64,000 nucleotides of DNA from Gigaspora margarita (taxonomy: Eukaryota; Glomeromycota; Glomeromycetes; Diversisporales; Gigasporaceae): the NCBI GenBank assembly GCA_009809945.1, contig WTPW01001604.1, positions 97,257-161,256 of the forward strand, given 5' to 3'. The notes beneath the pieces are model-generated. The model had not been told where the DNA came from and did no database searches. It saw nothing but the letters and a program-made list of their open reading frames with translations. The translations under genes and the position numbers were made by a program. Shown piece by piece: positions 1 through 10,879 of the stretch (position 1 is the first letter of the stretch; each line of letters starts with the position of its first letter).

Positions 1-3000
1 GGTCTTCTACAATATAAAAACAGAAGATACAATAGTAACCGAACCTAAACAAATAAAAGAAGAAGTAAGAAAACATTACGAGAAGTGGACCCAGGCAAAC
101 CCGTTCAACCTTGAGAAATGGCAAGAATGGCCTACAGAGTACGAACCCATACAGTCAATTGATCCCACATGGTTCGAGACACTGAAGAACCCCATTACTC
201 TCTCCGAACTAGAAAAGACCCTGAGCGAGACACCCAATAACAAAGCAACAGTCCACAAAATATCTCCAATGAGATGCTAAAGCATCTTAATACATATGCA
301 AAAAATACATTCCTAAAAATTTTAAGCGCATGTATAGATCTACAAATAATACCGAAATCATGGAACCAAAGTAGAATATATCTGATCTCCAAGAAACAAA
401 GCTTCTCAGGCCAGCTCACAGATACTAGGCCCATAACCCTAGTAGAACATGCGCGTAAGGTCCTAACAAAAATACTAACAAAAAGACTAAACAGCATCCT
501 TAGTAGACGTTCAATTCTCCACGCCTGTAACAACGTGGCTCTACCCAATACCTCTACTGAAATCCTGATCTCTACGATCACACATGTAATCGAGGATGCA
601 CATGTGAACAAAAAAGAGCTCTGGCTTCTAAGCCAGGATATCTCCAAGGCCTATGATACTATACGCATCCCTCTCCTAGGCAAGGTGCTCAAAAGGATTA
701 AAGTCCCAAACCAAATTGTTCAATTGATCATCAACATCTTCAGCGATAGGCAAAATACAATTATAACAAACTAGGGACTGACAGCGCCGTATATCGTTCA
801 GGACAGCATTGCTCAAGGAGAAACCATAGCTTCTCTCATGTGGAGGATTTATTATGACCCACTGCTGGCGTTATTTAATAAAATGAACTTAGGATATCAA
901 ATGACAAGCTACTCCCACAATGCCCTGACCCAAGACTTCAACAGACCAGCATCCGCTTATATGGACGATACGGTCTGGATTGGTAAATCCAAAAAAGACC
1001 TTACTGAAATTCTAAATATAGCAAACTCATTTTTTGAAATAACAAGAATAACGGTCAACCCTCATAAGTCAACACTAGCTACAATAAATGCAAGTACAGA
1101 CGCCGAAATCAATATTAGAGGCACCACACTAAAGGCAATAGATCATAAGCAATGCTTCAGAATTCTTGGATGCTACTTCACTACTAGAAAGAATCATAAA
1201 CCGATTTCTGACATTATACTGAATGAAGCAAAAGTGGCCATAAACAGACTCAAGAGAGCGAGAATAACCGAGAAACAGGCAATATACATCGTTAATGCCG
1301 TAATATTAACATGTATAGCATACAGGGTCCAAAATACAAGCCTATCTGAGGCAATGTGCAAGAAGATAACTAAACTGTACACAAACATTATTAAATACAA
1401 AGCGGGGTTTGCTAAAGCTGTCCCAAACTCTACACTGTTTAATTATCAAATATATGGGCTAAAAAAGGTGTCAGACATACAGACGCAGCAATCTCTCACC
1501 TCCATGCATAGACAATTAAACCACCCTGACTTTAACTAATCAACCCTAAAACCAAGACTTCAACAAGTACAAGAAGTGGCGCTGACAAATAAATCCATAC
1601 TAAACCACTCTACTTACATCCTCCCTGTAAATGAGCATGCAACAACAACTGCAAAAATGTTAAGCAATATACATACAGCAAACATTGATATACGTCAAAA
1701 TGCCAATGCCGCCTGGCCCCAACCATTAGATGAGGAAGGGACCTCGATCAACACTATCCTCCAGCTGATGACTAAACCCCATCTAATAAAATCCAAACTA
1801 AATAAAATTAAGCTCAAATTCATCGAGCAATGCCTAGACTATAAAAGTGAAAACGCGATCTCCTGGTTTTACCTACCTCACACCATAAGAACAATACCAA
1901 GGGGAAGGCAACCAAAGTGGTACAGACAGATAGTAGAAATGGTACAGNNAATGATCGGGTCCCAAGCNATAGTCCCAANTAGGCCCAACCCAGCTTATGC
2001 ATATAACAATACAATATGGGAAAAGAAAGAATGGATTACGCTTAAAGCACACCAAGCAGGATTTATAGGCAGAATTTCATCTCTTAAAAAAGACAACACA
2101 GCTCTGGTCAACCATTGGACTCCCTCCCATACCACCCAAACTCTTCAACCATGCCCCGGCTGCTGGTACAACAACTCCACCTTAGCAAAAGAAAAATGCA
2201 CAAAGAAAATTAGTCTCGATCTGCTCCAAAGTGTCCCAGTTGACAGCAAAAAGAGATTGCATATACAGATATCAGACCTTAGACAGCTGCAAACAAGAGG
2301 CTCTGAAAAGAAGCAAAAGTTCAACTTAGAACAAAAGGAAATAGTCATAGAGCCTCAATATATCAACGTAATCGAAAAAGTGGAAAGTGACCTATGGAAA
2401 CTAAAACAGTTAACATTTCAACTCAGAACTCACAAAAGACATGTAAATAACATTGAGAGGGAGGGGATCATGTGCACCACGATCCCACACAAGCTGAAAT
2501 TACTAGTTGAGACCGAATACTGGCCAACGAGGAAAAAGAATCAAATCACAGCCCTAATACACATATCAAGAGTTACTAGAAAAGAATCAAAAATCCACAT
2601 TCTGTCTGACAATATCCACTTCTGTGATACCACAACCAAACTTTTTCAATCCCTCCCTCACATGCAGTCACTAACTGGTTCCACAAACAACTGGCCAAGC
2701 TGGCTATCATGGCTCACACTTACTGCACGTAAAAACCAGAAATACACGTTTGAATACAAAAACCAAACTATTAACCCTCCAAACGTACCAGTTCACATAC
2801 TATCGTCAGAAATCAACCATAATTCTATTAGATATAACACCTATCAAATAAGTTAGAAAGGGGCCCCGGTTGAACATATATCCCGAAGATTCGCTCGACA
2901 CGTACAGAATGCAGATACAATAGCGCAGTGGACTTCACAAATGAGATTCCAAGCCTGGGACTTCCTGAGAGAGGACACAGACTGGAATACATTTTATGCA

Positions 3001-3720
3001 TACCTGAACTACAAATGTACACCTACGAAATGGGAGACAAATCCCAAGTACTCAACAATAAAGGCTTTTAAAATAAAACTACTCCTTGAAGAACTCCCAA
3101 CCCTGGACACTCTGAACGTCAGGGACCCACAAAAATACAACAACCCAACATGTACAAGATGTCAGAATGCCTCAGAAAACTGCTATCATGTTCTCACATG
3201 CACTTCGAACAGTACTAGTCTACGGAAAGCTATCATGTGTGCCATAATGAAAACCCTTAAGAAACAACAGTTATATACAGAAGCAAAAGTACTTCAAATT
3301 ACCAGAATAATCACTAACAATATACATTTTTCGGACCCTTACATCCCCAGTATGAACAGAGTAATCCTCGGGATACTCCCAATGCAGGCAATGAACGAAA
3401 TTAACAGAATCACTCAAAACGCCCAAAAAAGAAACAAAATTGCACATATCCTTCTACACCAGATATTTAAGGAGATATTTGAAACGATTTGGAAACCACG
3501 CTGTACAACGATTGCCTCAGGTAATCCATCTAGAGGACCTGACGAAGAAGCCGTAGAAGAACAGACTGCAGCTAATACACAATCAACATCCGAGGCCTTA
3601 GCACAATTACACAACGCAGAGTTATCAGAAAGGATAAAGTCTACTAAATTAGACAAATGGTCAAGATTATTTACAATGTATAATACATCCCCGACATACA
3701 TTAATAATATCATAGACTAG
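1..3720 (+). pseudogene. LINE ORF2, 3' part: reverse transcriptase, worn RNase H, zinc knuckle
   Basis: Non-LTR retrotransposon polyprotein entering from the left edge; any endonuclease domain would lie outside the window. Frame 2 is open from base 2 to about 265, then the RT continues in frame 1 (NNKAT... into SNEMLKHL), so a frameshift lies near 250-270. In frame 1 the reading is cut by stops at 772-774, 1537-1539 and 2854-2856 and ends at 3718-3720. RT signs are QDISKAYD with its Asp codon at 637-639, QGETIASLMWRIYY after the first stop, and the catalytic box YMDD at 958-969 (SAYMDDTVW). A weak RNase H-like part (ILSDN) lies at about 2580-2860, with the third stop inside it. A C-x2-C-x8-H-x3-C knuckle is at 3151-3201. 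Several N bases occur at 1948-1979. It is clearly a dead copy and is less AT-rich than its surroundings. It resembles the LINE at 15163 in domain order and in the YMDDTVW box. Confidence 0.9.
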
Positions 3721-3871
3721 TGAGGTCTTTGACCCTGCCTAGCAAAGCATGGGTCGTAGGTAAAGTTAGCNTAAGCTTTAGTTTTGAAGATATATATATG
3801 TAAATACAAGCAAAATAGATGTAATTCCATATATTATAATAATAAAACCTGAGGCAAGACCTCGCTTTNNN

Positions 3872-3901
<30 letters not shown>
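3721..3901 (+). repeat. LINE 3' UTR and poly-A tail
   Basis: About 150 bases of untranslated sequence follow the last stop. They contain an AATAAA hexamer at about 3840-3845, then NNN and an uninterrupted run of 30 A at 3872-3901. This is the 3' end expected of target-primed reverse transcription. The 5' junction is outside the window, so the target duplication cannot be checked. Confidence 0.85.
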
Positions 3902-3902
<1 letters not shown>

Positions 3903-3904
<2 letters not shown>

Positions 3905-4292
3905 TCTGAAGTAATTGATAATAATAATAGTACTCTTTATCCTAGCGAATATTTGAATTCTCTTAAACCTACTAGTTTACATCCTTTAGCACTTAAACTT
4001 AAAATTGGATGTCCTATTATACTTTTACGAAACTTAGCACTCACCAGGATCTTTGCAATAGTTCTCACTTAGTAATAACAAATCTTAATAATCATATAAT
4101 AGAAGCCCGTATTTTAACTAGAGACTATGCTAGAAATTTAACCTTTATTCCTTGCATTTCTCTTACTTTTTCAACTTCTGAACTTCTATTTATCTTAGAT
4201 AGTATCAATTTTCTATCCAATTAGCCTTTGCAATAACTATTAATAAATCACAAGGTCAATCTGTAAAACATATTGGTTTAGATTTAATTTTT
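3903..4292 (+). pseudogene. Pif1/Helitron-type helicase C-terminal fragment
   Basis: Translation from 3903 reads [18 protein letters not shown], then [14 protein letters not shown]. After a frameshift near 4040 it reads [14 protein letters not shown], and after a second near 4205 it reads [15 protein letters not shown] up to about 4290. These are the C-terminal motifs of Pif1-like helicases as found in Helitrons and their relatives, including the TINKSQGQS motif VI region. The Walker A/B part is absent: the fragment begins immediately after the LINE A-tail, so the LINE appears to have landed in this helicase copy and the upstream part is outside the window or lost. On the right it dissolves into a relic DNA element. 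The two frameshifts make it a pseudogene. I cannot tell a Helitron RepHel remnant from a stand-alone Pif1 copy. Confidence 0.85.
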
Positions 4293-4958
4293 TTTTTGTC
4301 AAGGCATAACTTGTAAAAGTATAATAATAAAATGTTATTTAAATTATCTCAAAATTTAAACATATACCATATATTACCGAAAATAAGCAACCTTTTTTGG
4401 GCCAAAAATTACACAAAAAAGCGGAGGGTTGCTTATTTTCGAATTATTGAATCTTTTGAAAAATTGAAAAACGTACTAATAAAAGTTATCCAAATGAAGT
4501 GAAATTTTTATTGTAAGTGTATTTTTATATCCTGAACAAGTTTACTTAATGGCACATTTAAGGTTTACTTAGTAAAATTTAGACTTTTATATGTAGCAAC
4601 TGCAAACACATTTTTTGAAATTTTTGAAAAAAATCTGGGGGTTGCTTATTTTCAGAGTTGCTTATTTTCAGGAATATATGGTATGTAATTTTGTCTCCTG
4701 AATAATGTTACTTAGAGCATTATTTCGATTTACTTAGAATAATTTTAACTTTTATATGTAGCAATTATAATCGATTATTTAAAAAAAACCAAATTTAAAA
4801 TTTTTTATTTATTAAAACTTCTATATAATCACAATTTTTTTTATATATATAATTTTATTATGATTGTGATTATATAGAATTCCCTCTATATTAGTCACAT
4901 CTCTATATAATTACCACTTTTTGTATCCCAAAGGTGTGACTATATGGAGGTTAGACTG
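4293..4958. mobile_element. Relic TA-flanked DNA element (right terminus intact)
   Basis: The right end reads TATATGGAGGTTAGACTG followed by TA at 4959-4960, the terminus type (..CTATATAGAGG..AGACTG-TA) of Tc1/mariner-like elements. The internal sequence is shared with 9005-9459. The left terminus is not recognisable. It is interrupted by the MITE at 4367-4681. Confidence 0.55.
4367..4681. mobile_element. 315-bp MITE with CCATATATT termini, TA duplication
   Basis: It begins CCATATATTACCGAAAATAA and ends in the inverted form (..CAGGAATATATGG), flanked by TA at 4365-4366 and 4682-4683. The host sequence around it matches 9050-9100, where the site is empty (CATATATGTAATTTTG), which supports precise insertion at TA. 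A near full-length sister copy is at 29946-30261. There is no coding capacity. Confidence 0.8.
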
Positions 4959-5551
4959 TATTATAGTTGCAAAAATTTATATAAAATAGTATTACAGAAA
5001 AATATATTGTAGTAATAATTAGTTAGCTTTATTGGTTTTTGTTAGTAAAATTGTTATTAAATATTTTAATAATTAGATTTGTTTATATATTTTGTTACAG
5101 GGTTGGCATTGGACAATGTTCAAATAAATTTAATTGGACAATTGGACATTTGGACATTTGGACATAGTCCAAATGTCCAAATAATTTTTTGGACCTTCAG
5201 GTATTAGACAATATCCAAATAAATTGTAAGATTTATTGGACATATGTTCAAATAAATTGGACATATGTCCAATTGTCCAATAATTTTATTGGACAATTTT
5301 AATAATATGATGACAAAAGCTTTACCATATATTGCCAACTATAAAAATAAGCTACCCCCTCTCTTTAGGTCAACAAACTCAAAATGTCTTTGATCCAAAA
5401 ATAAGCTACCTCATAATTTATGATAGTTGTTATATAGTAAAGTCCAAAATTTACTATGCAAATTGATTATAGTCACTTAAGTAAATTTTTCAGGAGATCA
5501 AAATACACATGCTCTAAAATTTTTAACAAATTTGAAGAAGTCTTTATTAAT

Positions 5552-6365
5552 GGGTATCCATTTGCTGTACTAAATTTAGTACAATGTACTAAATTTAGTA
5601 CAATTTAAAAGTGTAATTTTAAAAAATTGGTATTATTAACTTTAAATTAAATTTATCTAATATATAATCCTTTGTCTATATTTCATTTTAGAATATTTAA
5701 AAAAGAAATAATTTATTTAAAATTTATTAGTATCTTTAAAAATTTGTTTGCTACAAACTGCGACCAAAAGTGCAAGAAAAAAAATACTAAATTATAAATA
5801 GCAAATTTTTATTTAATAAAATTTTTTAAATTACTTAATAAAAGTTATAAAGCTAGTTTTTCGGGTTCTAATAATAGTAAAATCATTAAAATTGGTTCAG
5901 TAAATAAAAAATTACAAGTAATTTAATTTTACTAATTTTTTACTATGTTTTTACTATATTTTACTATATAAAATCTAACTATTTTTAGATATGTGTTACT
6001 TTAAAACAGGTTTATTTAAAGTATTTAAAAAAATTATTATTTATTTTTTTTAACTATACCAAGATCAAAATTAGATTCAAAACAATTAAAAATTTGTTAT
6101 TTTTTTAATTTTATTTAAATGTTTATACAGTATGATTTTTTAAGCTGTACTAAATTTAGTACAGCAAAATTTTAGAAAAATGCTCAAGGTTTAAGATTGA
6201 ATTATATAAAATTTTTATTATTAAATATTACTAAAATTATACAGAAAGATAGTTCTAATATTCAAATATATTTTGACAAAATTTGAATTAATTTGGTTAA
6301 ATATTTAATTTAAAATAATTTTTTTTGTGTGTACTAAATTTAGTACAAATGCTTGACGGATACCC
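5552..6365. mobile_element. 814-bp MITE with GGGTATCC termini
   Basis: The ends are GGGTATCC and GGATACCC, followed inward on both sides by the self-complementary block TGTACTAAATTTAGTACA. It is flanked by ATTAAT at 5546-5551 and 6366-6371, which can be read as a TTAA-type (piggyBac-like) or 6-bp duplication. The same 18-base block is repeated at about 5573, 5591, 6146 and 6332. The interior is AT-rich and non-coding. Confidence 0.75.
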
Positions 6366-6388
6366 ATTAATTGATTTTTAATTTTTAC

Positions 6389-7375
6389 TTTTTTTTTTTT
6401 TTTTTTTTTTTTTAAAGTGTCCGTCTTCGGGAACTGGAAATTTTTTTATTCAAGATATTAGGGCCATTGGTATTCCACTTAGGGGATACCGACATTTGTT
6501 ACAATGATGAGAGTACAACTAGCCACACCTGCAACTTTTGGTTGCCTATTTAAGTAGCCACCCGAGGGTCCTACACTAGCTGCCATACCTGCAACCCGCA
6601 TACCGGCATTGCCTATTTAAACCCTCTGGTCCCTGATCTGCCTGCCAACCCATCTTGTATCACCGGCACACCCACCAGTTTCTAAACCTGGAGTTCGTAC
6701 CAGATGCTAATCACCACCCTTAGGACTAATTTATCCTTGACGGAAAACTTGGTAGAGCAGTCCCTGTCCCACCCAGGTATTACCTACACTTCGGTAACTT
6801 ACGCTACAGCTTTACCTATACACTTGCAGTCAGGGGTTACCTAAACCGCTACCATTACCTACTTCTGCCCTTGTAAGGTTCGCTCCAACCCCAGCACCCA
6901 CCTCACCATCCTACCGGTCCTTATACCGGATCCACAAACTTCCAAACTAGTTAGCCCAAAAGGGTCGATATGGCCTTCTTCCCTTGGTACCTAATTCCGA
7001 AACATAGGTCCTTTTCCTCCGGTGCGACTCTGGCGGCCAGGTTGGTGAACTCCCTCCTCGAGGGTCTTATCGTCTGATTCTCCGGCTCTGGTTTCTGATA
7101 TTCTGGCTTTGGTAGTACTGTCAAAGATCTTTGCTACCTCCTTACTTGGGGCTTGCCAAACGGGTTTCCATTTCTCCGGTTCCTTGGATTTGTGCACCCA
7201 AAGGCTCCCATTCGAAATGGTGTACCAAGGCCTACAGGTAATATACCCAACCGATCGATGAGAAGCAGTTACCGGAACACAGGTCTATTTTTCAAAGTGT
7301 CGCCAGTGGGATTTGAACCCTAGACCTGCCGCTTGGGGGTGACAACTTAACAACTTCCCTAAGTCGCCACACCCT
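6389..7375 (-). mobile_element. 987-bp tRNA-headed SINE (retroposon)
   Basis: It is a GC-rich island (roughly half G+C) in very AT-rich sequence. On the minus strand it starts AGGGTGTGGCGACTTAGGG with a tRNA-like head and ends in a poly-A tract (T-run at 6389-6413). A perfect 15-bp target duplication, ATTTTTAATTTTTAC, lies at 6374-6388 and 7376-7390. It is unusually long for a SINE. A minus-strand open frame of 68 codons at 6991-7197 has no product I recognise and may be chance. A 5'-truncated relative sits at 24997-25259, matching at least 6500-6660. Mobilisation by a LINE in trans is the likely mechanism. Confidence 0.9.
7297..7372 (-). ncRNA. tRNA-like SINE head (pol III promoter)
   Basis: This is a 76-nt tRNA-sized unit on the minus strand. 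The acceptor ends GTGTGGC and GCGACAC pair at 6 of 7 positions. A B-box GGTTCAAATCC lies at 7309-7319 and an A-box-like TTAGGGAAGTTG lies upstream. The anticodon arm can pair (GTTGT with GCGGC) but leaves a 9-nt loop, so it is a tRNA derivative rather than a functional tRNA. Confidence 0.75.
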
Positions 7376-7675
7376 ATTTTTAATTTTTACATTCAATGAA
7401 TAAATTAAATTTTATTAACAAAATATATTCGTTGAACTTAAAAATTAAAAGTCAAATAATAAAAGATACTCCAATTCTAATGAAATTTTCAGTATATATG
7501 TATTTTAGCTTTCCAAACAAGTTCACTTAAGCACTAATAATCAATTTACTTGGTAGAATTTAGACTTTACTATATATCAACTATTTGCGATTGACCAAAA
7601 ATTAATTATATCCAAAAATAAGCTACCTCCAGATTTTTTGTGTTCAGAATCTTTCAAAAAAGGGATCTTATTTTT

Positions 7676-8190
7676 TAAAAACAAATTAACTACAATAATG
7701 CTATTTATTAATTTTATTTTTATTTCTTATAAACTTTTTTTACTCTTTAATTTACAATAATAATTTATTAATAATTTTTCTAATTCAAAGTGTTGACCTT
7801 GGCTAATTATTTTATTTGGTGTGTTTTCTTTTATATTATGCCTTTATTAAAATTAAAAATAAAATCAACTATTGTCATAATTCTTTTTGAAATAAATTAT
7901 TTTACAGTTTCTAATATTCTGTTTGATTAATCATATTTCACTAGAGCAATACCAAATATAAATTTTTAAAACTTGTATATACATATATAAACATATTGCA
8001 AGTAAAATAGAATTTAAGTTGGTTCAGTAGTGTGAATATGTATATACATATGCATATTTTTATAATAATAATAATTAATATTATTAATAGTATACTTTTT
8101 AAATATACTGTAAATTAGAAATATTTTGTATTAGTAAATATAGACCTGAATTAAGTTTAATTTAGGCCAAGATTAAATTAATTTTTTTTT
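7676..8190. other. AT-rich stretch, nothing recognised
   Basis: Very A+T-rich sequence with short ATATGTATATACATATG-like palindromes at about 7980-8060. No open frame with protein character and no defined element ends. Confidence 0.4.
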
Positions 8191-8627
8191 AATGTCCAAT
8201 AAAAAAAGTTACTATGTCCAATCAAATTACTTGAACAATTAGACATTGTCCAAATGTCCAAATATCCAAATAGTCCAAATATCCAATATCGTAACATGCT
8301 ATTTCTGTTTTGTTAAGCTTTATTTAAGCTATATTATAAAGTTATTAGTTTTTTGTAAATATATTTATTGTTTTATTATATAGGGTTTGATAAATTTTGG
8401 TAATTTTTATTAGCTTTGATAAAATATTATATAAGTTTTATTATAAATATTATAGAAATTAATTTTTTTTAGTAAAAAAATAATTTTGTAATATATTTTA
8501 ATTATTTAATATTACTTCTGGATAAACTATATTTAGAGTATTATTGTTATTTGTAGGAAGAAAAATTTTTATACAGCAGGATCTAGTGCAATGGAATAGA
8601 GCTACATATAGTTGACCAAAATACCCG

Positions 8628-8969
8628 AAATTATAAAAATACATTAATAAAATGTTATTCAAATGATTTCAAAATTTTAGAATATATGTAATTTTGTATT
8701 CCGAATAACTTTACTTAGATAACTATTATCGATTTACTTAATATAATTTTGACTTTTATATGTAGCTACGATATACGATTATTTAAAAAAAAAATTAAAA
8801 AATTCTTTTTTAAAATAATCGTATATCGTAGCTACATATAAAAGTCAAAATTATATTAAGTAAATCGAAGGAAATGATCTAAGTAAAGTTATTCAGGATA
8901 CAAAATTACATATATCTTAAAATTTTGAAATAATTCGGATAAAATTTTATTAATATACTTTTATAATTT
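8628..8969. repeat. Foldback, arms about 160 bp, short loop
   Basis: The left arm (8628-8790) is complemented almost throughout by the right arm (8806-8969). For example, TACGATATACGATTATTT pairs with AAATAATCGTATATCGTA, and ACTTTTATATGTAGCT with AGCTACATATAAAAGT. The loop is about 15 bases of A/T. It would extrude as a long hairpin. Parts of the arms resemble 9080-9180, so it may be a palindromic derivative of that element. Confidence 0.85.
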
Positions 8970-9004
8970 AAAGTTAAATTCAAAAATTTTTAATTTTTTT
9001 TAGT

Positions 9005-9459
9005 TTTTTTCGCCTAAGCGTAACTTGTAAAAGTGTAATAATAAAATGGTATTTAAATTATTTCAAAATTTCATCATATATGTAATTTTGTCTCCTGAAC
9101 AATATTACTTAGAGCATTATTATCGATTTAGTTAGTACAATTTTAACTTTTATATGTAGCAATTATAATCGATTATTTGAAAAAAAACAAAATGTAAAAA
9201 TTTTTATTTGTTAAAAAATAATAAAATAGCATAAAAATATTTATAATAATAAAATAATTAATCCAAAATATTTACAATAATGATGTGATTATGTAGGAGT
9301 AGTTTTATATAGGTGGTAAATAAAAAATTGTGATAGTGATTATAATGCAAATGTGCTTATATAGAGGTGAAAATGATAGTAAAAAGGTTGGTAAATTTAC
9401 AAAAGTGATTATATTGGATTTGTGACTATATAGAGGGTGACTATATAGAGGTTAGACTG
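9005..9459. mobile_element. Relic TA-flanked DNA element, second copy
   Basis: The internal sequence matches 4300-4360 and 4684-4800. The right end TATATAGAGGTTAGACTG is followed by TA at 9460-9461. The left terminus is missing. It provides the empty site (about 9075-9090) for the MITE at 4367-4681. Confidence 0.55.
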
Positions 9460-9461
9460 TA

Positions 9462-10879
9462 ACTATAATTTACAAACTAATATACTATAAACTTTTATTT
9501 TCTTTAACAATTTATATACTTTAATTAACTTTACTTCTAATATAGTTTTATTAATATATGATAAATTTAAAAATAGCTATTTTTATTTATTTATATTTTT
9601 ATTTATCAAGATTAATTATAAGTGCAAATTTATAATTAAACAAATTTTATCTAATATTTAATATAATGCTATAACTAAATATAATAATTTTTTAGTTTAC
9701 ACAAATTTTTTAATAATTGCGGTACTAAAACTAAAAATGTATTATATTTAAAAATTTTAACCATTTTATTGTATGAGTTTTATTAGAATGCACCTATGGT
9801 GTTTTAAACTATGTTCTACAAAACTATTAGAATGGTCAATCAAAATTTAATATGAACTGTAATATAAAATTTCATTTTTCTGTTTATTTTTTAAAAAATA
9901 TTCGTATCTCATAATTTTCTTATAAAACCACTTTTCAGCTCTAATAAAAAAATTTCTTGCTAAATTCTGTAAATACAAATACCCAGATAAAATCCCAGGA
10001 CTCACCTAACTCTAAAGTGATTAAACTTTATTTTTGTTTTATAAAGATTTATTCTTTTGTTTTTGTTACACAATTTTGCAAATTTAATTTACCTATAGTA
10101 GTAAAAAACTATAATTACATCTTATAATAATTGATATTATATTACTTTATTTCAACTATCAAAAAAACATATTTAAATAAACAAATCCAAAAATTCTTAA
10201 ATCTATAATATAAACAATATAATCTGCAAAAATTCAAAATACAAAAAAATCTTATTTATGATTATAATTCTCAATATTTACAAAATATACTATAAAACCT
10301 CTCATCTATTATAATATAATTTTAATTTTTTTTGAATATTTATTTGAAATAAAAAAATAAATAAAGTTTTTACTTTTTATTTTATCCTATATATATTAAC
10401 TTTGGTTAAATTAATTACATACTTATACAATATTCAATTTCAGATCTATTGATATTTTGTAAATCATATTCAACACTATCAATGTATCATTAAATATATA
10501 AATTATTTCCTAAACTTTTGATTAAAAATTAAAATATAAATACTAACTTCTAAAAAAAAAAATTACTTATATATAAATTAATTAATTATAATTAATAAAG
10601 ATTTTTTTTAACAATATAAATATTGATAAAAGTATGGTCTCACCTTTAACATTAAAAAAAAACAATATAAATATTTACTAACTCTATAAATTTAATACTT
10701 TTAATATAATCTTAAATTAAATATAAACTACCTCCAAAGCATTATACTAATACTATATAAAACTATTTAATCATACTATTTGTATTACTGAATCTAAGCT
10801 AACTACTTCAAATAAAAATTACATTATACAATTTCCTAAAACCTCTAATTACATAACATAATAAATAAAGGTTTATGTA
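9462..10879. other. AT-rich, no gene; one MITE-core motif
   Basis: Long A/T runs and short frames only. At 9935-9975 there is one copy of a short core, AAATTTCTTGCTAAATT (plus strand), shared with several MITEs elsewhere in the window. Confidence 0.4.

Larger units (their letters stand above)
5325..7672. mobile_element. Foldback MITE carrying a MITE and a SINE
   Basis: It starts after TA (5323-5324) with CCATATATTGCCAAC, and AAATAAGCTACC motifs follow. The arm at about 5420-5550 (AGTAAATTTTTCAGGAGATC, AATACACATGCTCT) is complemented by 7450-7600 (ATATATGTATTTTAG, AAACAAGTTCACTTAAGC). The right terminus has decayed near 7672. It is the same family as 24767-25592 and the inner part of 37319-37960. 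The centre is interrupted by two insertions only 23 bases apart (5552-6365 and 6389-7375). Confidence 0.7.
5098..8300. mobile_element. Possible outer element with GGACAATGTCC-type ends (composite)
   Basis: Dense short palindromic motifs (TTGGACATTTGG, TGTCCAAATGTCC) at 5101-5300 reappear in inverted sense at 8195-8297. They could be the two ends of one old element, now swollen by the foldback, MITE and SINE between them. The left end reads CAGGGTTGGCATTGGAC. No target duplication could be shown, so the limits are approximate. Confidence 0.35.

Noticed and set aside
2145-2348. Minus-strand frames across the first LINE (also 195-647 and 3414-3713)
   Set aside because: Antisense shadows of the LINE polyprotein; no domain character.
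7297-7372. Functional tRNA gene on the minus strand
   Set aside because: Correct length and acceptor pairing but a 9-nt anticodon loop, and it forms the head of a retroposon flanked by target duplications.
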